Source: Undibacterium sp. | Lineage (GTDB): Bacteria > Pseudomonadota > Gammaproteobacteria > Burkholderiales > Burkholderiaceae_D | Assembly (NCBI RefSeq): GCF_030651495.1 | Contig: NZ_JAUSFI010000086.1 | Location: 1-64,000, forward strand | Direction of reading: 5' to 3' | DNA: 64,000 nucleotides | Shown: positions 35,914-45,819 of the stretch, in pieces | How the letters are laid out: each line of letters opens with the position of its first letter | How positions within the stretch are numbered: position 1 is the first letter of the stretch | Notes under the pieces: generated by a model | What the model saw: the letters and a program-made list of their open reading frames with translations, nothing else | Told to the model about the DNA's origin: nothing | Database searches by the model: none | Made by a program: the position numbers and the translations under genes

Positions 35914-37188
35914 ATGAAAATTCTCGTGGTCGGCTCCGGTGGTCGTGAACATGCACTGGCTTGGAAATTGACACAATCTGAACGGATTCAGAGTGTCTTT
36001 GTTGCCCCAGGCAACGGCGGTACAGCGCTAAATCCTCACTTAATCAATATTCCGCTTAGTGATCCCTTAGCCTTGGCTGAATTTGCCATTCAGGAACAAA
36101 TTGGTATCACGGTAGTCGGCCCGGAAGTCCCTCTGGCAGCCGGCATAGTGAATATTTTTCGTGACAAGGGTTTGAAGATTTTCGGCCCCACTAAAGAAGC
36201 CGCGCAACTAGAAAGCTCGAAAGATTTTGCCAAGGCATTCATGCATAAGCATGCTATTCCAACCGCAGAATATCAAACCTTTTCGGACCTGCAAGCGGCA
36301 CACGCCTATATCAGTCAAAAAGGCGCGCCTATCGTCATCAAGGCGGATGGTCTGGCGGCTGGCAAGGGCGTGGTCGTGGCGATGACATTAGACGACGCAC
36401 ACGCCGCAGTCGACATGATGCTGTCTGACAATAAATTAGGCGACGCCGGTGCACGCGTCGTGATTGAAGAATTTTTAGCCGGCGAAGAAGCCAGTTTCAT
36501 CGTCATGGTCGATGGCAAAAACATTTTGCCATTGGCCACCAGCCAGGATCACAAACGTTTACTCGACGATGATCAGGGCCCGAATACCGGTGGCATGGGC
36601 GCTTACTCACCTGCGCCTATTGTGACACCGCAATTGCACGCCCGCGTCATGCGTGAAATCATCCAGCCGACAGTACAAGGGATGGCTAAAGATGGCATCG
36701 TCTTTACCGGTTTTCTGTATGCGGGCTTAATGATCGACGAGCACGGTAACCCAAAGACGCTGGAATTCAATTGCCGCATGGGCGATCCTGAAACGCAACC
36801 GATCATGGCGCGTCTGAAAACCGATCTGGTCACAGTGATGGAGCATGCGGTAAATGGCACGCTCGACACCATAGAACTGGAATGGGACCGGCGCACCGCG
36901 ATGGGAGTCGTCATGGCAGCAGCAGGCTATCCGGATGACCCGCGCAAAGGCGATGTCATCTCAGGCATACCTGAAGAAACCGCCGACTGCATTACTTTTC
37001 ATGCCGGGACGACGCTGATTGAGAAACAATTGACGACCAATGGTGGTCGTGTATTGTGCGTAGTCGGACTGGGTGACACCGTCAAACTGGCACAAAAACA
37101 TGCTTATGAGGGGGTAGAGAAAATCCGCTTTCAAGGTGCGCAATACCGCCGCGATATTGGCTGGCGTGCACTGAATAAAAAACACTAA
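35914..37188 (+). CDS. purD: Phosphoribosylamine-glycine ligase
   Basis: Second step of purine synthesis: joins glycine to phosphoribosylamine with ATP. 424 aa, N-terminal [22 protein letters not shown]-grasp domain with [16 protein letters not shown] and [17 protein letters not shown], and [16 protein letters not shown] followed by [16 protein letters not shown]. All are PurD signatures. It is followed after 14 bases by hemF. Confidence 0.97.
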   Translation: MKILVVGSGGREHALAWKLTQSERIQSVFVAPGNGGTALNPHLINIPLSDPLALAEFAIQEQIGITVVGPEVPLAAGIVNIFRDKGLKIFGPTKEAAQLESSKDFAKAFMHKHAIPTAEYQTFSDLQAAHAYISQKGAPIVIKADGLAAGKGVVVAMTLDDAHAAVDMMLSDNKLGDAGARVVIEEFLAGEEASFIVMVDGKNILPLATSQDHKRLLDDDQGPNTGGMGAYSPAPIVTPQLHARVMREIIQPTVQGMAKDGIVFTGFLYAGLMIDEHGNPKTLEFNCRMGDPETQPIMARLKTDLVTVMEHAVNGTLDTIELEWDRRTAMGVVMAAAGYPDDPRKGDVISGIPEETADCITFHAGTTLIEKQLTTNGGRVLCVVGLGDTVKLAQKHAYEGVEKIRFQGAQYRRDIGWRALNKKH

Positions 37189-37202
37189 CTGTTAAAAAAT
37201 TA

Positions 37203-38102
37203 ATGACCGATTCCGCTGCCGTAAAAAACTATCTGTTAAATTTGCAATCACGTATAGTGGCTGCGATGGAGGCGCTTGACGGTCAAGCATTTTTGACAGA
37301 TAGCTGGGAACGCCCGGAAGGCGGCGGAGGCATCTCACGCGTGATCGAAGAAGGTAATGTCTTTGAACGCGGCGGCGTGAATTTTTCTCATGTCATGGGA
37401 AGTAGCCTACCTCCTTCTGCGGCGGCCAGTCGGCCTGAGCTCGCAGGCAGAAAATGGGAGGCAATGGGCGTATCATTGGTGCTGCATCCACGCAATCCAT
37501 ACGCGCCTACTGTACATATGAATGTACGCTTTTTTACCACCTATGCAGAAGGCACGCCGGCAGTATGGTGGTTTGGCGGAGGCATGGATCTGACGCCTTA
37601 TTATGGTTTTAGCGAAGATGCCCGGCATTTTCACCAAACGTGTAAAGACGCACTTAGTCCATTCGCTACAGATTTACACCCACGCTTCAAAAAATGGTGC
37701 GACGAATATTTTTACCTGAAGCACCGCAAAGAAGCGCGCGGTGTCGGCGGCATCTTTTTTGATGATTTCAACGAGCTCGATTTTGACTCTAGCTTTGCGA
37801 TGACAAAAAGTGTCGGCGATGCGTTTCTCGCCGCATATCGTCCCATCCTTGAAAAACGTATGGATATCGCCTATGGTGAACGCGAGCGAGATTTTCAGGC
37901 CTATCGTCATGGCCGCTATGTAGAATTTAATCTGGTGTTTGACCGTGGCACACTATTTGGTCTTCAATCTGGTGGCAGGACAGAATCCATACTGATGTCC
38001 ATGCCACCTACCGCCAAATGGCGTTATGACTGGCAACCAGAATCCGGCAGTGCTGAAGCCAGACTTGCAACAGATTTTTTGGCGCATAAGGAATGGGTAT
38101 AA
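37203..38102 (+). CDS. hemF: Oxygen-dependent coproporphyrinogen III oxidase
   Basis: Converts coproporphyrinogen III to protoporphyrinogen IX in haem synthesis using O2. 299 aa. The signatures are [64 protein letters not shown] and the C-terminal [31 protein letters not shown]. The last 10 bases overlap nadD, giving translational coupling in the run purD-hemF-nadD. Confidence 0.97.
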   Translation: MTDSAAVKNYLLNLQSRIVAAMEALDGQAFLTDSWERPEGGGGISRVIEEGNVFERGGVNFSHVMGSSLPPSAAASRPELAGRKWEAMGVSLVLHPRNPYAPTVHMNVRFFTTYAEGTPAVWWFGGGMDLTPYYGFSEDARHFHQTCKDALSPFATDLHPRFKKWCDEYFYLKHRKEARGVGGIFFDDFNELDFDSSFAMTKSVGDAFLAAYRPILEKRMDIAYGERERDFQAYRHGRYVEFNLVFDRGTLFGLQSGGRTESILMSMPPTAKWRYDWQPESGSAEARLATDFLAHKEWV

Positions 38103-38764
38103 ACCCACATCGCTGTGTATTGGTACTGGGCGGCAGCTTTGATCCGGTACATCAGGGACATGTCGCGCTGGCACAGCATTTTGTAAAACGACTGCAACCG
38201 CAAGAGTTACGTCTTGTACCTGCAGGTCAGCCTTGGCAAAAAAATCGTTTAATTGCCAACGCGGAACAACGTATCCAGATGTTGCGACTGGCTTTCGAAT
38301 CTGGTTTTGACTTACCTGTACTGATCGACCAACAAGAAATCAAACGAGCAGAACAGCAAGAAGCTAGCTTTACTATCAATACCTTGGGCAATATGCGTGC
38401 GGAATTAGGACCAGCTACTTCCCTTGTTTTTTTGATCGGTGCGGATCAGTTGCGAAACCTGTCAAGCTGGAGACAGTGGCGGCAACTGTTCGACTTAGCA
38501 CACATATGCGCTGCATCACGGCCAGGTTTTGCACTGGACCAAGACAGTCTTGACCAAGACGTAGCGCAGGAATGGTGTCAAAGAGCGGGAACACTGGAAG
38601 AAATACGGAATCTGCCAGCAGGTAAATCGTATTTGGCGCAAGGTCTAGCATGGGATGTATCGGCCACCAGCATCCGGCACGAATTACAGCAAACACAGCA
38701 AACAACATCGCTAATACCACCCAAGGTGTTAGACTATATCCAACAACATCATTTATACAGATAA
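38093..38764 (+). CDS. nadD: Nicotinate-nucleotide adenylyltransferase
   Basis: Adenylates nicotinate mononucleotide to deamido-NAD. 223 aa with the nucleotidyltransferase start [20 protein letters not shown] (HxGH), the [12 protein letters not shown] segment and the C-terminal [10 protein letters not shown] (ISTT-like motif). The start lies within the end of hemF. It is followed 11 bases later by rsfS, the pairing conserved across many bacteria. Confidence 0.95.
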   Translation: MGINPHRCVLVLGGSFDPVHQGHVALAQHFVKRLQPQELRLVPAGQPWQKNRLIANAEQRIQMLRLAFESGFDLPVLIDQQEIKRAEQQEASFTINTLGNMRAELGPATSLVFLIGADQLRNLSSWRQWRQLFDLAHICAASRPGFALDQDSLDQDVAQEWCQRAGTLEEIRNLPAGKSYLAQGLAWDVSATSIRHELQQTQQTTSLIPPKVLDYIQQHHLYR

Positions 38765-38775
38765 GTACAGAAAAT

Positions 38776-39516
38776 ATGGACATTAAAAAACTACAAGCCT
38801 TAGTCGTCGAAGCGCTCGAAGACGTGAAAGCACAAGACATTCAAGTATTTGACACAATGCATCTCACCAGTTTGTTTGATCGCGTAGCGATTGCTTCCGG
38901 TACCTCCAACCGTCAAACCAAGGCACTCGCTGCCTCAGTGCGTGACATGGTCAAAGAAAACGGCGGCAATATCGTTGGTATGGAAGGTGAAACAACCGGC
39001 GAATGGGTACTGGTCGATTTGGGCGACATGGTTGTCCACATCATGCAACCAGCCATTCGCGCCTACTATCGATTGGAAGAACTCTGGGGCGACAAGGAAG
39101 TTAAATTTGGCGCCGCCAAACGGGTATCCAAGGGATTGGCTAAAGCGTCTGAAGATGATACTGAAGTGGAAGATAAACCCAAACGCGCTAGTCGCAGCAA
39201 GGCCGCACCAGTCGAAGTCACACCAGATATGATGGCGATCCAGACTACCCTGGATGATGACGTGAAGAAGCCGGTACGCAAGCCTCGCGCTACCAAGGCA
39301 GCGACCGATGCCGCACCAGCGAAACCTGCACGCAAGACCGCCGTCAGTAAAACTGCCGGCACCACCAGTTCCAGCACTGCGCCTGCGGTTAAAAAACCAC
39401 GCGTCAAGACACCTGCTGGCGCGCGCGTCAAAGTTGCCTCGACCAAAACAGCAACGGCCTCGGCCAAGCAAGCGGCAACCAAGCGTGCCACGACACGTCG
39501 CAAGACAGCTGAGTAA
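38776..39516 (+). CDS. rsfS: Ribosomal silencing factor RsfS with long basic tail
   Basis: RsfS binds ribosomal protein uL14 and blocks subunit joining when nutrients are short. Residues 1-115 are the whole conserved domain (MDIKKLQALVVEALEDVKAQ, SGTSNRQTKALA, GEWVLVDLGDMVVHIM, RAYYRLEELWGD). The 246-aa product then continues with about 130 residues rich in Lys, Ala, Thr and Pro (for example KKPRVKTPAGARVKVASTK), resembling histone H1 tails. The frame is open from 38650, but that part overlaps nadD. ATG 38776 is the family start. Such tails occur in some Burkholderiales; the role is unknown. Confidence 0.9.
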   Translation: MDIKKLQALVVEALEDVKAQDIQVFDTMHLTSLFDRVAIASGTSNRQTKALAASVRDMVKENGGNIVGMEGETTGEWVLVDLGDMVVHIMQPAIRAYYRLEELWGDKEVKFGAAKRVSKGLAKASEDDTEVEDKPKRASRSKAAPVEVTPDMMAIQTTLDDDVKKPVRKPRATKAATDAAPAKPARKTAVSKTAGTTSSSTAPAVKKPRVKTPAGARVKVASTKTATASAKQAATKRATTRRKTAE

Positions 39517-39688
39517 GTTTCGCCTTGATGTTGTTTTTATTTAGTGTAAAAATAACATGAATACATCGACAACAAGACCAGCAGCATTCTCTATGTTACT
39601 GGTCTTGTTTAGTGTCTTTAAGTAATATCTGGATATTCCTGTAGCAACTGACTATCCATTCCCAAATTTTTCTTCAGCCATATCCCCC

Positions 39689-40159
39689 ATGCAGCTAATC
39701 ATCGCCGCCGTTGGTCATAAAATGCCCGCCTGGATAGAAACCGGTTATCAGGAATACGTCAAACGTATGCCTCCTGAATGTCGGGTTCACCTCAAAGAAA
39801 TCAAACCCATAGAGCGCTCCGGCAGTAAAACAGCAGAAACCGTGATGGCGCTGGAAAGCAGCAAAATAGAAGCCGTCATCCCCAAAAATGCGCGCATCAT
39901 TGCATTAGATGAACATGGCAAAGACCTCACCTCAATGGCGCTCTCACAGCACCTGACTCTATGGCAGCAAGACGGGCGAGACGTCGTGTTTGTCATCGGT
40001 GGAGCTGATGGCCTGGATACGCAATTCAAATCTAAAGCAGATATGCTGATACGTATTTCCAGCCTGACTTTACCGCACGGCATGGTGCGCGTATTATTGG
40101 CAGAACAGCTATACCGCGCGTGGTCAATTACCCAAAATCATCCTTATCATAGAGCCTGA
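39689..40159 (+). CDS. rlmH: 23S rRNA (pseudouridine-1915-N3)-methyltransferase
   Basis: SPOUT-class methyltransferase that modifies helix 69. 156 aa with [28 protein letters not shown] at the start, the SAM-binding knot [11 protein letters not shown] and [12 protein letters not shown], and the C-terminal [30 protein letters not shown] signature. It sits in the conserved order nadD-rsfS-rlmH-maf-rng. Confidence 0.97.
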   Translation: MQLIIAAVGHKMPAWIETGYQEYVKRMPPECRVHLKEIKPIERSGSKTAETVMALESSKIEAVIPKNARIIALDEHGKDLTSMALSQHLTLWQQDGRDVVFVIGGADGLDTQFKSKADMLIRISSLTLPHGMVRVLLAEQLYRAWSITQNHPYHRA

Positions 40160-40195
40160 TTCTTCAACGATGATTCTTCAACGATGATTCATCGA
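40158..40195. repeat. Two-copy 14-bp tandem repeat between rlmH and maf
   Basis: GATTCTTCAACGAT occurs twice in a row and then degenerates (GATTCATCGACTAT), starting directly at the rlmH stop codon. No gene. Confidence 0.8.
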
Positions 40196-40262
40196 CTATG
40201 TTGCGGCGAGTCTGATGCGTCGAATATGATAAGCAGTGTCAAGATCCAATGCAGAAAGATAT

Positions 40263-40883
40263 ATGGTTCTCAATCAAAATAAGATCTATCTTGCCTCAAA
40301 AAGCCCGCGTCGCCGCGAACTACTCCGTCAGGTCGGCATCGAATTTGATTTATTGCTGCTGCGTGATGCGATGCCACGTGGACCTGATGTAACAGAAGTG
40401 GTATTGCCTGATGAGCGTCCAGAAGCCTACGTTGCACGAGTTACACAAGAAAAAGCCAGCGCAGCTTGGGATATCATCCAGATCCGTAAATTGCCACTTC
40501 GACCCGTGCTAGCAGCCGACACTACGGTAGTGATCAATCAACAAATTTTGGGAAAACCAGCCAATCAAGAGGAAGCCATCAGCATGTTAAGACAGCTATC
40601 TGGCAATACCCATCAGGTACTCACCAGTTTGGCAGTGCACTACCAGAACAATAGTTTCCACTGTACGCAATCATCGGAGGTCACTTTTTCAGCCTTAAGC
40701 GATGAGCAAATACTCGCCTATTGCAGCACTCAAGAACCCTATGACAAAGCAGGTGGATATGGCATACAGGGGCTTGCTGCGCGCTTTATTTCTCACATCA
40801 GTGGTAGTTATTCTGGCATCATGGGTCTACCCTTGTTTGAGACTACAAATTTGTTACGGCAGGCAGGGATCCGACTCCCCTAA
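40263..40883 (+). CDS. maf: Maf-type nucleoside triphosphate pyrophosphatase
   Basis: Hydrolyses dTTP/UTP or modified nucleotides to monophosphates. 206 aa from ATG 40263 (MVLNQNKIYLASKSPRRRELLRQVG); the earlier in-frame start at 40236 adds nine residues not seen in the family. Motifs: SKSPRRRELL, PVLAADTTVVINQQILGKPANQEEAISMLRQLSGNTHQVLTS, and EPYDKAGGYGIQG. It is 11 bases before rng, probably one transcript. Confidence 0.93.
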   Translation: MVLNQNKIYLASKSPRRRELLRQVGIEFDLLLLRDAMPRGPDVTEVVLPDERPEAYVARVTQEKASAAWDIIQIRKLPLRPVLAADTTVVINQQILGKPANQEEAISMLRQLSGNTHQVLTSLAVHYQNNSFHCTQSSEVTFSALSDEQILAYCSTQEPYDKAGGYGIQGLAARFISHISGSYSGIMGLPLFETTNLLRQAGIRLP

Positions 40884-40894
40884 TTTTTTAATTT

Positions 40895-42367
40895 ATGAGC
40901 GAAAATCTCCTCATCAACATCACCCCGCAAGAAACCCGCGTTGCCCTCATTTTTCAGGGTGCGGTACAAGAACTTCATATCGAACGCACGCTATCCCGTG
41001 GATTAGTTGGCAATGTTTATCTGGGTAAAGTAGTGCGTGTTTTGCCTGGTATGCAATCTGCATTTATTGACATTGGACTTGAGCGCGCTGCTTTTCTGCA
41101 TGTTGCCGATATCTGGGATGCACGCGCACAAGATGGTAACGGCGGCAATAATAATGTACTGACGCCGATAGAAAAACTGCTTTATGACGGTCAATCGGTC
41201 ACCGTTCAGGTCGTCAAAGACCCTATAGGCACCAAGGGTGCACGGCTTTCTACTCAAATTTCTATCGCAGGACGCATGCTGGTATATCTGCCCCAAGATT
41301 CACACATAGGCATTTCACAAAGGATAGAAAACGAAGCAGAGCGTGAAGCCTTGCGTACTCGGGTGAAGAGTCTGCAACAGCCAGATGAAAAAGGCGGGTT
41401 CATCGTCCGCACAATGGCAGAAGATGCCTCAGATCAAGATCTTAAATCCGACGTTGAATATTTGCGCCGCACTTGGTCTACCATTACCCAGCTCGCAAAA
41501 ACTCAACCAAGCACTACGTTACTGCATCAAGATCTCAATCTGGCGCAGCGGGTCTTGCGTGATTTCGTCAATGAAGAAACTGACAGTATCCAAGTCGATT
41601 CGAGAGAAAATCATTTGATGTTGCAAGAGTTTGGTAAAACCTACACTCCATCGGTATTACCCAAACTACAGCACTATACCGGCGAGCGCCCGTTATTCGA
41701 TCTGTATGGTGTAGAAGAAGAAATTGAGCGAGCTCTGGGTCGCCGGGTTAACCTTAAGTCTGGTGGCTATCTCATCATCGATCAAACCGAAGCGATGACC
41801 ACGATAGACGTAAATACGGGTAGTTTTGTGGCAGGACGCAATTTCGACGACACTATCTTCAAGACTAATTTAGAAGCTGCCCATGCGATTGCACGCCAAC
41901 TACGTCTGCGCAATCTGGGTGGGATCATCATTCTCGACATCATCGACATGGAGAATGAAGAGCATAAAGCAGCGGTTCTGGCGGAACTCAATAAAGCCTT
42001 ATCACGCGACCGTACCAAGTTATCGGTATCCGGTTTTTCTGCATTGGGGTTAGTCGAAGTCACCCGCAAACGCACTCGTGAATCACTAGCACATGTACTC
42101 TGTGAACCCTGCCCTGCATGCGCCGGCAAAGGTCAAGTCAAGACCGCTCGCACTATCTGCTACGAAATTCTGCGCGAGTTATTACGCGAAGCCAAACAAT
42201 TTAATCCGCGTGAATTCCGCATCATGGCGTCGCAAATCGTGGTCGATATGTTTCTAGAAGAAGAATCGCAACATTTAGCGATGTTGGGTGATTTCATCGG
42301 CAAGCCAATTTCTCTGCAAGTAGAAAATGTCTTCCCTCAGGAACAATACGACATTATTTTGATGTAG
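40895..42367 (+). CDS. rng: Ribonuclease G
   Basis: Endonuclease of the RNase E/G family that matures 16S rRNA and degrades mRNA. 490 aa, the short form without the RNase E C-terminal scaffold. The S1 domain covers about residues 35-125, the DNase I-like catalytic core contains MTTIDVNTGSFVAGRNFDDTIFKTN and GGIIILDIIDMENEEHK (the Mg-binding acidic residues), and the zinc-link cysteines lie in CEPCPACAGKG. It is the last gene of the nadD-rng cluster. Confidence 0.96.
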   Translation: MSENLLINITPQETRVALIFQGAVQELHIERTLSRGLVGNVYLGKVVRVLPGMQSAFIDIGLERAAFLHVADIWDARAQDGNGGNNNVLTPIEKLLYDGQSVTVQVVKDPIGTKGARLSTQISIAGRMLVYLPQDSHIGISQRIENEAEREALRTRVKSLQQPDEKGGFIVRTMAEDASDQDLKSDVEYLRRTWSTITQLAKTQPSTTLLHQDLNLAQRVLRDFVNEETDSIQVDSRENHLMLQEFGKTYTPSVLPKLQHYTGERPLFDLYGVEEEIERALGRRVNLKSGGYLIIDQTEAMTTIDVNTGSFVAGRNFDDTIFKTNLEAAHAIARQLRLRNLGGIIILDIIDMENEEHKAAVLAELNKALSRDRTKLSVSGFSALGLVEVTRKRTRESLAHVLCEPCPACAGKGQVKTARTICYEILRELLREAKQFNPREFRIMASQIVVDMFLEEESQHLAMLGDFIGKPISLQVENVFPQEQYDIILM

Positions 42368-42450
42368 TTTAAAATAGTTACCAAATTCAAATTACTACTG
42401 GCGTGAAACATCTCATTTTGAAGCATATAAACGAAACTAAAATTCGTTGA

Positions 42451-42776
42451 ATGAGAAAGAAATTATTTAGCGCCAACAGTTTATCCTAACTTCGATAGTT
42501 ATTATATTTTGCGACAATGTATCCTTGGTTGCCGCAGTCTATAATGAAAGCGGAAGAACCGTTGAAAAATATCGGGTAAATTACACCGCATTTGAATGCG
42601 ATGAACTATGTTAAAAATGTGATGAACTTGTTTCAAAAATCAACGCATCCGTTTCACAGAAAGTTAGTGGACACACCGAATATATTAATGCGCTAAACAA
42701 TGGTTTTTTTGTTGATTTGTTACGGAGCGATGGCTGTATTGGCCGCTACGTGACCCAATATATTGGGGCTAGGTAA
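42451..42776 (+). pseudogene. Broken small exported-protein gene coupled to the acyltransferase
   Basis: ATG 42451 opens MRKKLFSANS in one frame. From about 42471 the neighbouring frame reads FILTSIVIIFCDNVSLVAA, a good signal-peptide core and cleavage region, then VYNESGRTVEKYRVNYTA. It meets one in-frame TAA (42612-42614) and continues openly to a final TAA at 42774-42776 that shares its A with the acyltransferase start (TAATG). The region around the inner stop is a short duplication (CDELC, stop, K, CDELV). Repairing one frameshift and one nonsense codon gives about 105 aa with several cysteines. No family recognised. The overlap with the next gene suggests it was once cotranslated with it. 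Confidence 0.5.
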
Positions 42777-43588
42777 TGTTAATCCAGACACTATTAGGCA
42801 AACGGGATTTATTGGTTCCTTACTTTAAATTTCGTAAGGAATTGCAAAACAACCTTCAGTCTGAATTGCTTAAAGAGATTTTTGCACTTCGTTATGAAGT
42901 GTATTGTCTTGAATGTCATTACCTCCCCACAGAAGAATTTCAAAATGGTTTAGAGAGTGATGAATATGACGCATGTTCGGCACATTTCGCAGCGTTCACC
43001 TTAGATGACTCTATTATTGGCACCGTCAGGCTAGTGCAACCGCCCGACAATCTACCCTATCCATTTCAAAGCCACTGTAGCGTCTTTGAAGACTTCGTAA
43101 TGCCGCCAAGAGAGCAGTGTGGAGAGATTTCCAGACTGGTAGTAAGAAAAACGCACAGGCGCCGTCGCGGGGATTCAATGGAAGGTGTGTCCCGTGATTT
43201 TTTTGAAAAAGGGAGCGTTACCTCGATCAAGCCACACAGCGATGGAAAAAAACGGGAAGGTAACAGCCCAATGCTGTTGCTAGGCCTTTATCGCGAAATT
43301 TACAGATACAGTCGTCAGAATGGAGTTCGATACTTCTATGCTGCCATGGAGCGCTCATTGGCGCGTTCTCTGGATAAGATGGGTTTTCCTTTTGTACGCA
43401 TTGGACCCCAGACCGATTACTATGGGCCGGTAACGCCTTTTATTCTTGACATTAACGAATTATATGCAAGGTTACACAAGGAAAATAAATTCTTAGCCGC
43501 ATGGTTTACGGATGAGCCAATTCCTCCGTTGGTATTGTTAAGAGTATTCACCGATAAAATAATTCGCCGATTTTTCAAAAAACAGTAA
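42776..43588 (+). CDS. PEP-CTERM/exosortase-associated acyltransferase (FeeM-like)
   Basis: 270-aa GNAT-fold enzyme of the group related to N-acyl amino acid synthases (FeeM) and acyl-homoserine lactone synthases; TIGR03694 members occur with PEP-CTERM systems. Seen here: KEIFALRYEVYCLECHYLPTEEF (the start typical of the group), AHFAAFTLDDSIIGTVRLVQPP, CGEISRLVVRKTHRRRR, and the later YFYAAMERSLARSLDKMGFPFVRIGP. A basic, poorly conserved loop sits at about 133-160. It probably joins a fatty acyl chain from acyl-ACP to an amine. The start overlaps the stop of the broken gene upstream. Confidence 0.82.
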   Translation: MLIQTLLGKRDLLVPYFKFRKELQNNLQSELLKEIFALRYEVYCLECHYLPTEEFQNGLESDEYDACSAHFAAFTLDDSIIGTVRLVQPPDNLPYPFQSHCSVFEDFVMPPREQCGEISRLVVRKTHRRRRGDSMEGVSRDFFEKGSVTSIKPHSDGKKREGNSPMLLLGLYREIYRYSRQNGVRYFYAAMERSLARSLDKMGFPFVRIGPQTDYYGPVTPFILDINELYARLHKENKFLAAWFTDEPIPPLVLLRVFTDKIIRRFFKKQ

Positions 43589-43656
43589 GCTGATTTCAAT
43601 TACAAAGATAAAGTAGTCATATCAAGGTATCAGCTTATTTGAATTAATAGCAATGT

Positions 43657-44487
43657 TTATTCTGAGACATTAATCAGCTTTGTTTCATGATTTCTAAAGC
43701 TATGTACCACCATATTGGGCGCAGTTGGAACTGGCAGTCCGGCAAGAACATCGTGCATCATCGAGACGGCCATTGCTGCAATAGTGAAACTGCCAACGGC
43801 AATTTGTGATGCAGGACAAGGCTTACCATCTTCCATGATAGTCAATGCTTTCGCCACTTGCTCTACAACCTGTTGATCAAGATGTGCGCCAATACGCCCC
43901 ATAATTTTAGAAAACACATTGGCATAACTCCCATCACCTTCTTTTTTTGCTCTCTGTATATCGTTTTCCATAAAATCAACCAATGAAATATTGGAATTAG
44001 CCGGAAAGTAAAGTACACCAGCGCCGTACCCAATAGAGAGTGCGGTGAATAATTCGGCATGATGTTTTTTTGCTGCTATATGAAGGCCCAAGATTGCGTC
44101 GAGATCAAGAAAGTCGACCGTATCAAAAATAATATCGGCTTTTTTTACAATTTCATCGGTATTATTCTTATCAAGATAGGTATTGATCGCTTCAACCTTT
44201 GCGTCAGGATTGATGCGTAAGATCTTATCTTTCAGCCCATCTACTTTTGGATTCCCAATATCCTCAAAATCATAAAACTGCCGATTGAGATTATGCGCAT
44301 CCACCACGTCGCCATCGACCAAAATAAAGTTACAGAAACCCATTCGTGCTGCACAAACTGCAACACTACTACCAATGCCGCATCCAGCAATAAGTAGAGT
44401 AGACGTCTTAATTTTTTGTTGGGTCGCCTCAGCAACATAACCTTTATTGCGGGTTACAAAAGTATCATAATCAAATTGGGTTGACAT
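43657..44487 (-). CDS. ThiF/MoeB/E1-like adenylyltransferase
   Basis: 276 aa with the Rossmann-type ATP site LLIAGCGIGSSVAVCAARMGF, then ILVDGDVVDAHNLNRQFYDFEDIG (the D-x-N-R-Q signature) and ADIIFDTVDFLDLD. The paired CxxC zinc motifs of ThiF and MoeB are not present, and no cysteine sits clearly at the usual thioester position, so it may only adenylate a carboxyl group, as MccB-like enzymes do. A strong GGAGGATTTATT ribosome site precedes ATG 44487. It converges on the acyltransferase gene, 68 bases apart. Substrate unknown. Confidence 0.85.
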   Translation of the reverse strand: MSTQFDYDTFVTRNKGYVAEATQQKIKTSTLLIAGCGIGSSVAVCAARMGFCNFILVDGDVVDAHNLNRQFYDFEDIGNPKVDGLKDKILRINPDAKVEAINTYLDKNNTDEIVKKADIIFDTVDFLDLDAILGLHIAAKKHHAELFTALSIGYGAGVLYFPANSNISLVDFMENDIQRAKKEGDGSYANVFSKIMGRIGAHLDQQVVEQVAKALTIMEDGKPCPASQIAVGSFTIAAMAVSMMHDVLAGLPVPTAPNMVVHSFRNHETKLINVSE

Positions 44488-44912
44488 AATAAATCCTCCA
44501 AGTAGGTGTTTTTAGAAATTATTCGGCTCTATCGATGAGATCGTCCAAAACAAATTATTTTCTTGATCTTCTACATGCAAATGCATGAAGGGTTAATCAA
44601 ATCAATCACTCGTTTTACACTCACCTAATAATCTCATTTTATCAATTCAGTCAAAGATCAGCATATACTAAACTTAAAGTATTTTATTGTCATAAATGAA
44701 TTTTTTAAAAATTTGATGTTTGATCGAATGTATATCTGGGTGTTTATTCGGATGAGGAAAATTAATGTTTTTGAAATATGATCGTAGCTAAATTCTAAAA
44801 GCTGATGTGGTATTCAAATTCATAATCACAAGTCCAAACTGATTGACGCGCCTAGACGAACAATTTAAATTCACGTAATAAGCGCATTGTGCATCCTACA
44901 AGTGGTCAGGGC
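44488..44912. other. AT-rich intergenic region upstream of the ThiF-like gene
   Basis: About 425 bases of strongly AT-rich sequence between the ThiF-like start and the PEP-CTERM gene terminator. I see no gene. It presumably holds the ThiF-like promoter. Confidence 0.5.
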
Positions 44913-44946
44913 AAAAAAAACCGCCGCAGATTGCGACGGTTTTTTT
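44913..44946. terminator. Rho-independent terminator of the PEP-CTERM gene
   Basis: AAAAACCG-C-CGCA and TGCG-A-CGGTTTTT pair with one mismatch around GAT, flanked by A and T runs on either side. It lies just past the stop codon on the minus strand. Confidence 0.88.
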
Positions 44947-44964
44947 ACTTTGCACAACAGACAA

Positions 44965-45819
44965 TTAAAACTTTCTGCGACGTGCGGTGCCAGCCAAACC
45001 GAGCAAACCGACAGCGAACAATAATATTGTCGCTGGCTCAGGAACTGCAGTCCCAATCACAGGATCGGCAATTGCACCGAGCCAGCCATTCGAACCGCTA
45101 GTAGTAAGAGAGTTATCTTTAAGTGTGAATACACCGAAAAAGTCTGCTCCAGGTTGCTTAAATGTCGCACATGCTGGACCAGAGGCACATTCAGCATAGA
45201 AGCTACCGTTACCAGTCGCCGGAAGAGTTATTGAATTAACATGTTGAAACATTGTAGTGGTAGGATCGCCGATAACTACACCCGGCACCATGATCCAATC
45301 CATCAAAAGCGCAGTATCAGTCAGGCCGCCGAGAGCGTTGCCAACCCTGTCGCCTGGGCTGACACTGCCAGCACCAGCAAATCCAGGGTTAGTACCGCCC
45401 ATCGCAGTGGTATTATCCAAGTAAAAAGAAATATGAATATTACCATCGCAGTTCGGTCCAACTGTACAGCCTTTATTGAACAGATCGAAACCGCCTAACG
45501 ACGGAGTGCTGCTGATATCAGACATGCCCCACAACATATATGATATAGATCCAGTAGCATTGCCTGGTTGCCAGAAAATATTGGATGCGTTATTTTGGTC
45601 GTGAATATCACCCACGTAACCAGCGCCGAAGGTTGACTCTAATCCTGTCCCGGCCCCCCCGCCAGCTGCGCTTGGAGCGGTGAATCCAGTGAATTTTATT
45701 TCTATCGGACCTGAGCCAGTAAGACCAAAAGCAGGAATAGGGGCGGCATAGGCACTCGCTGCGCCGAATGCCACTGCAAGTCCAAGGATACCTTTTTTCA
45801 AAATAGTGCCAAGTTTCAT
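44965..45819 (-). CDS. PEP-CTERM sorting-domain secreted protein
   Basis: 284 aa: signal peptide (GILGLAVAFGAASAYAA), a Gly/Asn/Thr-rich beta-type body with two cysteine pairs (CTVGPNC and CASGPAC), and a C-terminal PEP-CTERM tripartite signal: VPEPAT, a hydrophobic helix ILLFAVGLLGLAG, then ARRRKF. Exosortase A would cleave at this site and hand the protein to the outer envelope or matrix; the exosortase gene is not in the window. GGAGAATATT precedes ATG 45819 and a sigma-54 promoter lies 75 bases further up. Specific role unknown. Confidence 0.92.
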   Translation of the reverse strand: MKLGTILKKGILGLAVAFGAASAYAAPIPAFGLTGSGPIEIKFTGFTAPSAAGGGAGTGLESTFGAGYVGDIHDQNNASNIFWQPGNATGSISYMLWGMSDISSTPSLGGFDLFNKGCTVGPNCDGNIHISFYLDNTTAMGGTNPGFAGAGSVSPGDRVGNALGGLTDTALLMDWIMVPGVVIGDPTTTMFQHVNSITLPATGNGSFYAECASGPACATFKQPGADFFGVFTLKDNSLTTSGSNGWLGAIADPVIGTAVPEPATILLFAVGLLGLAGTARRRKF

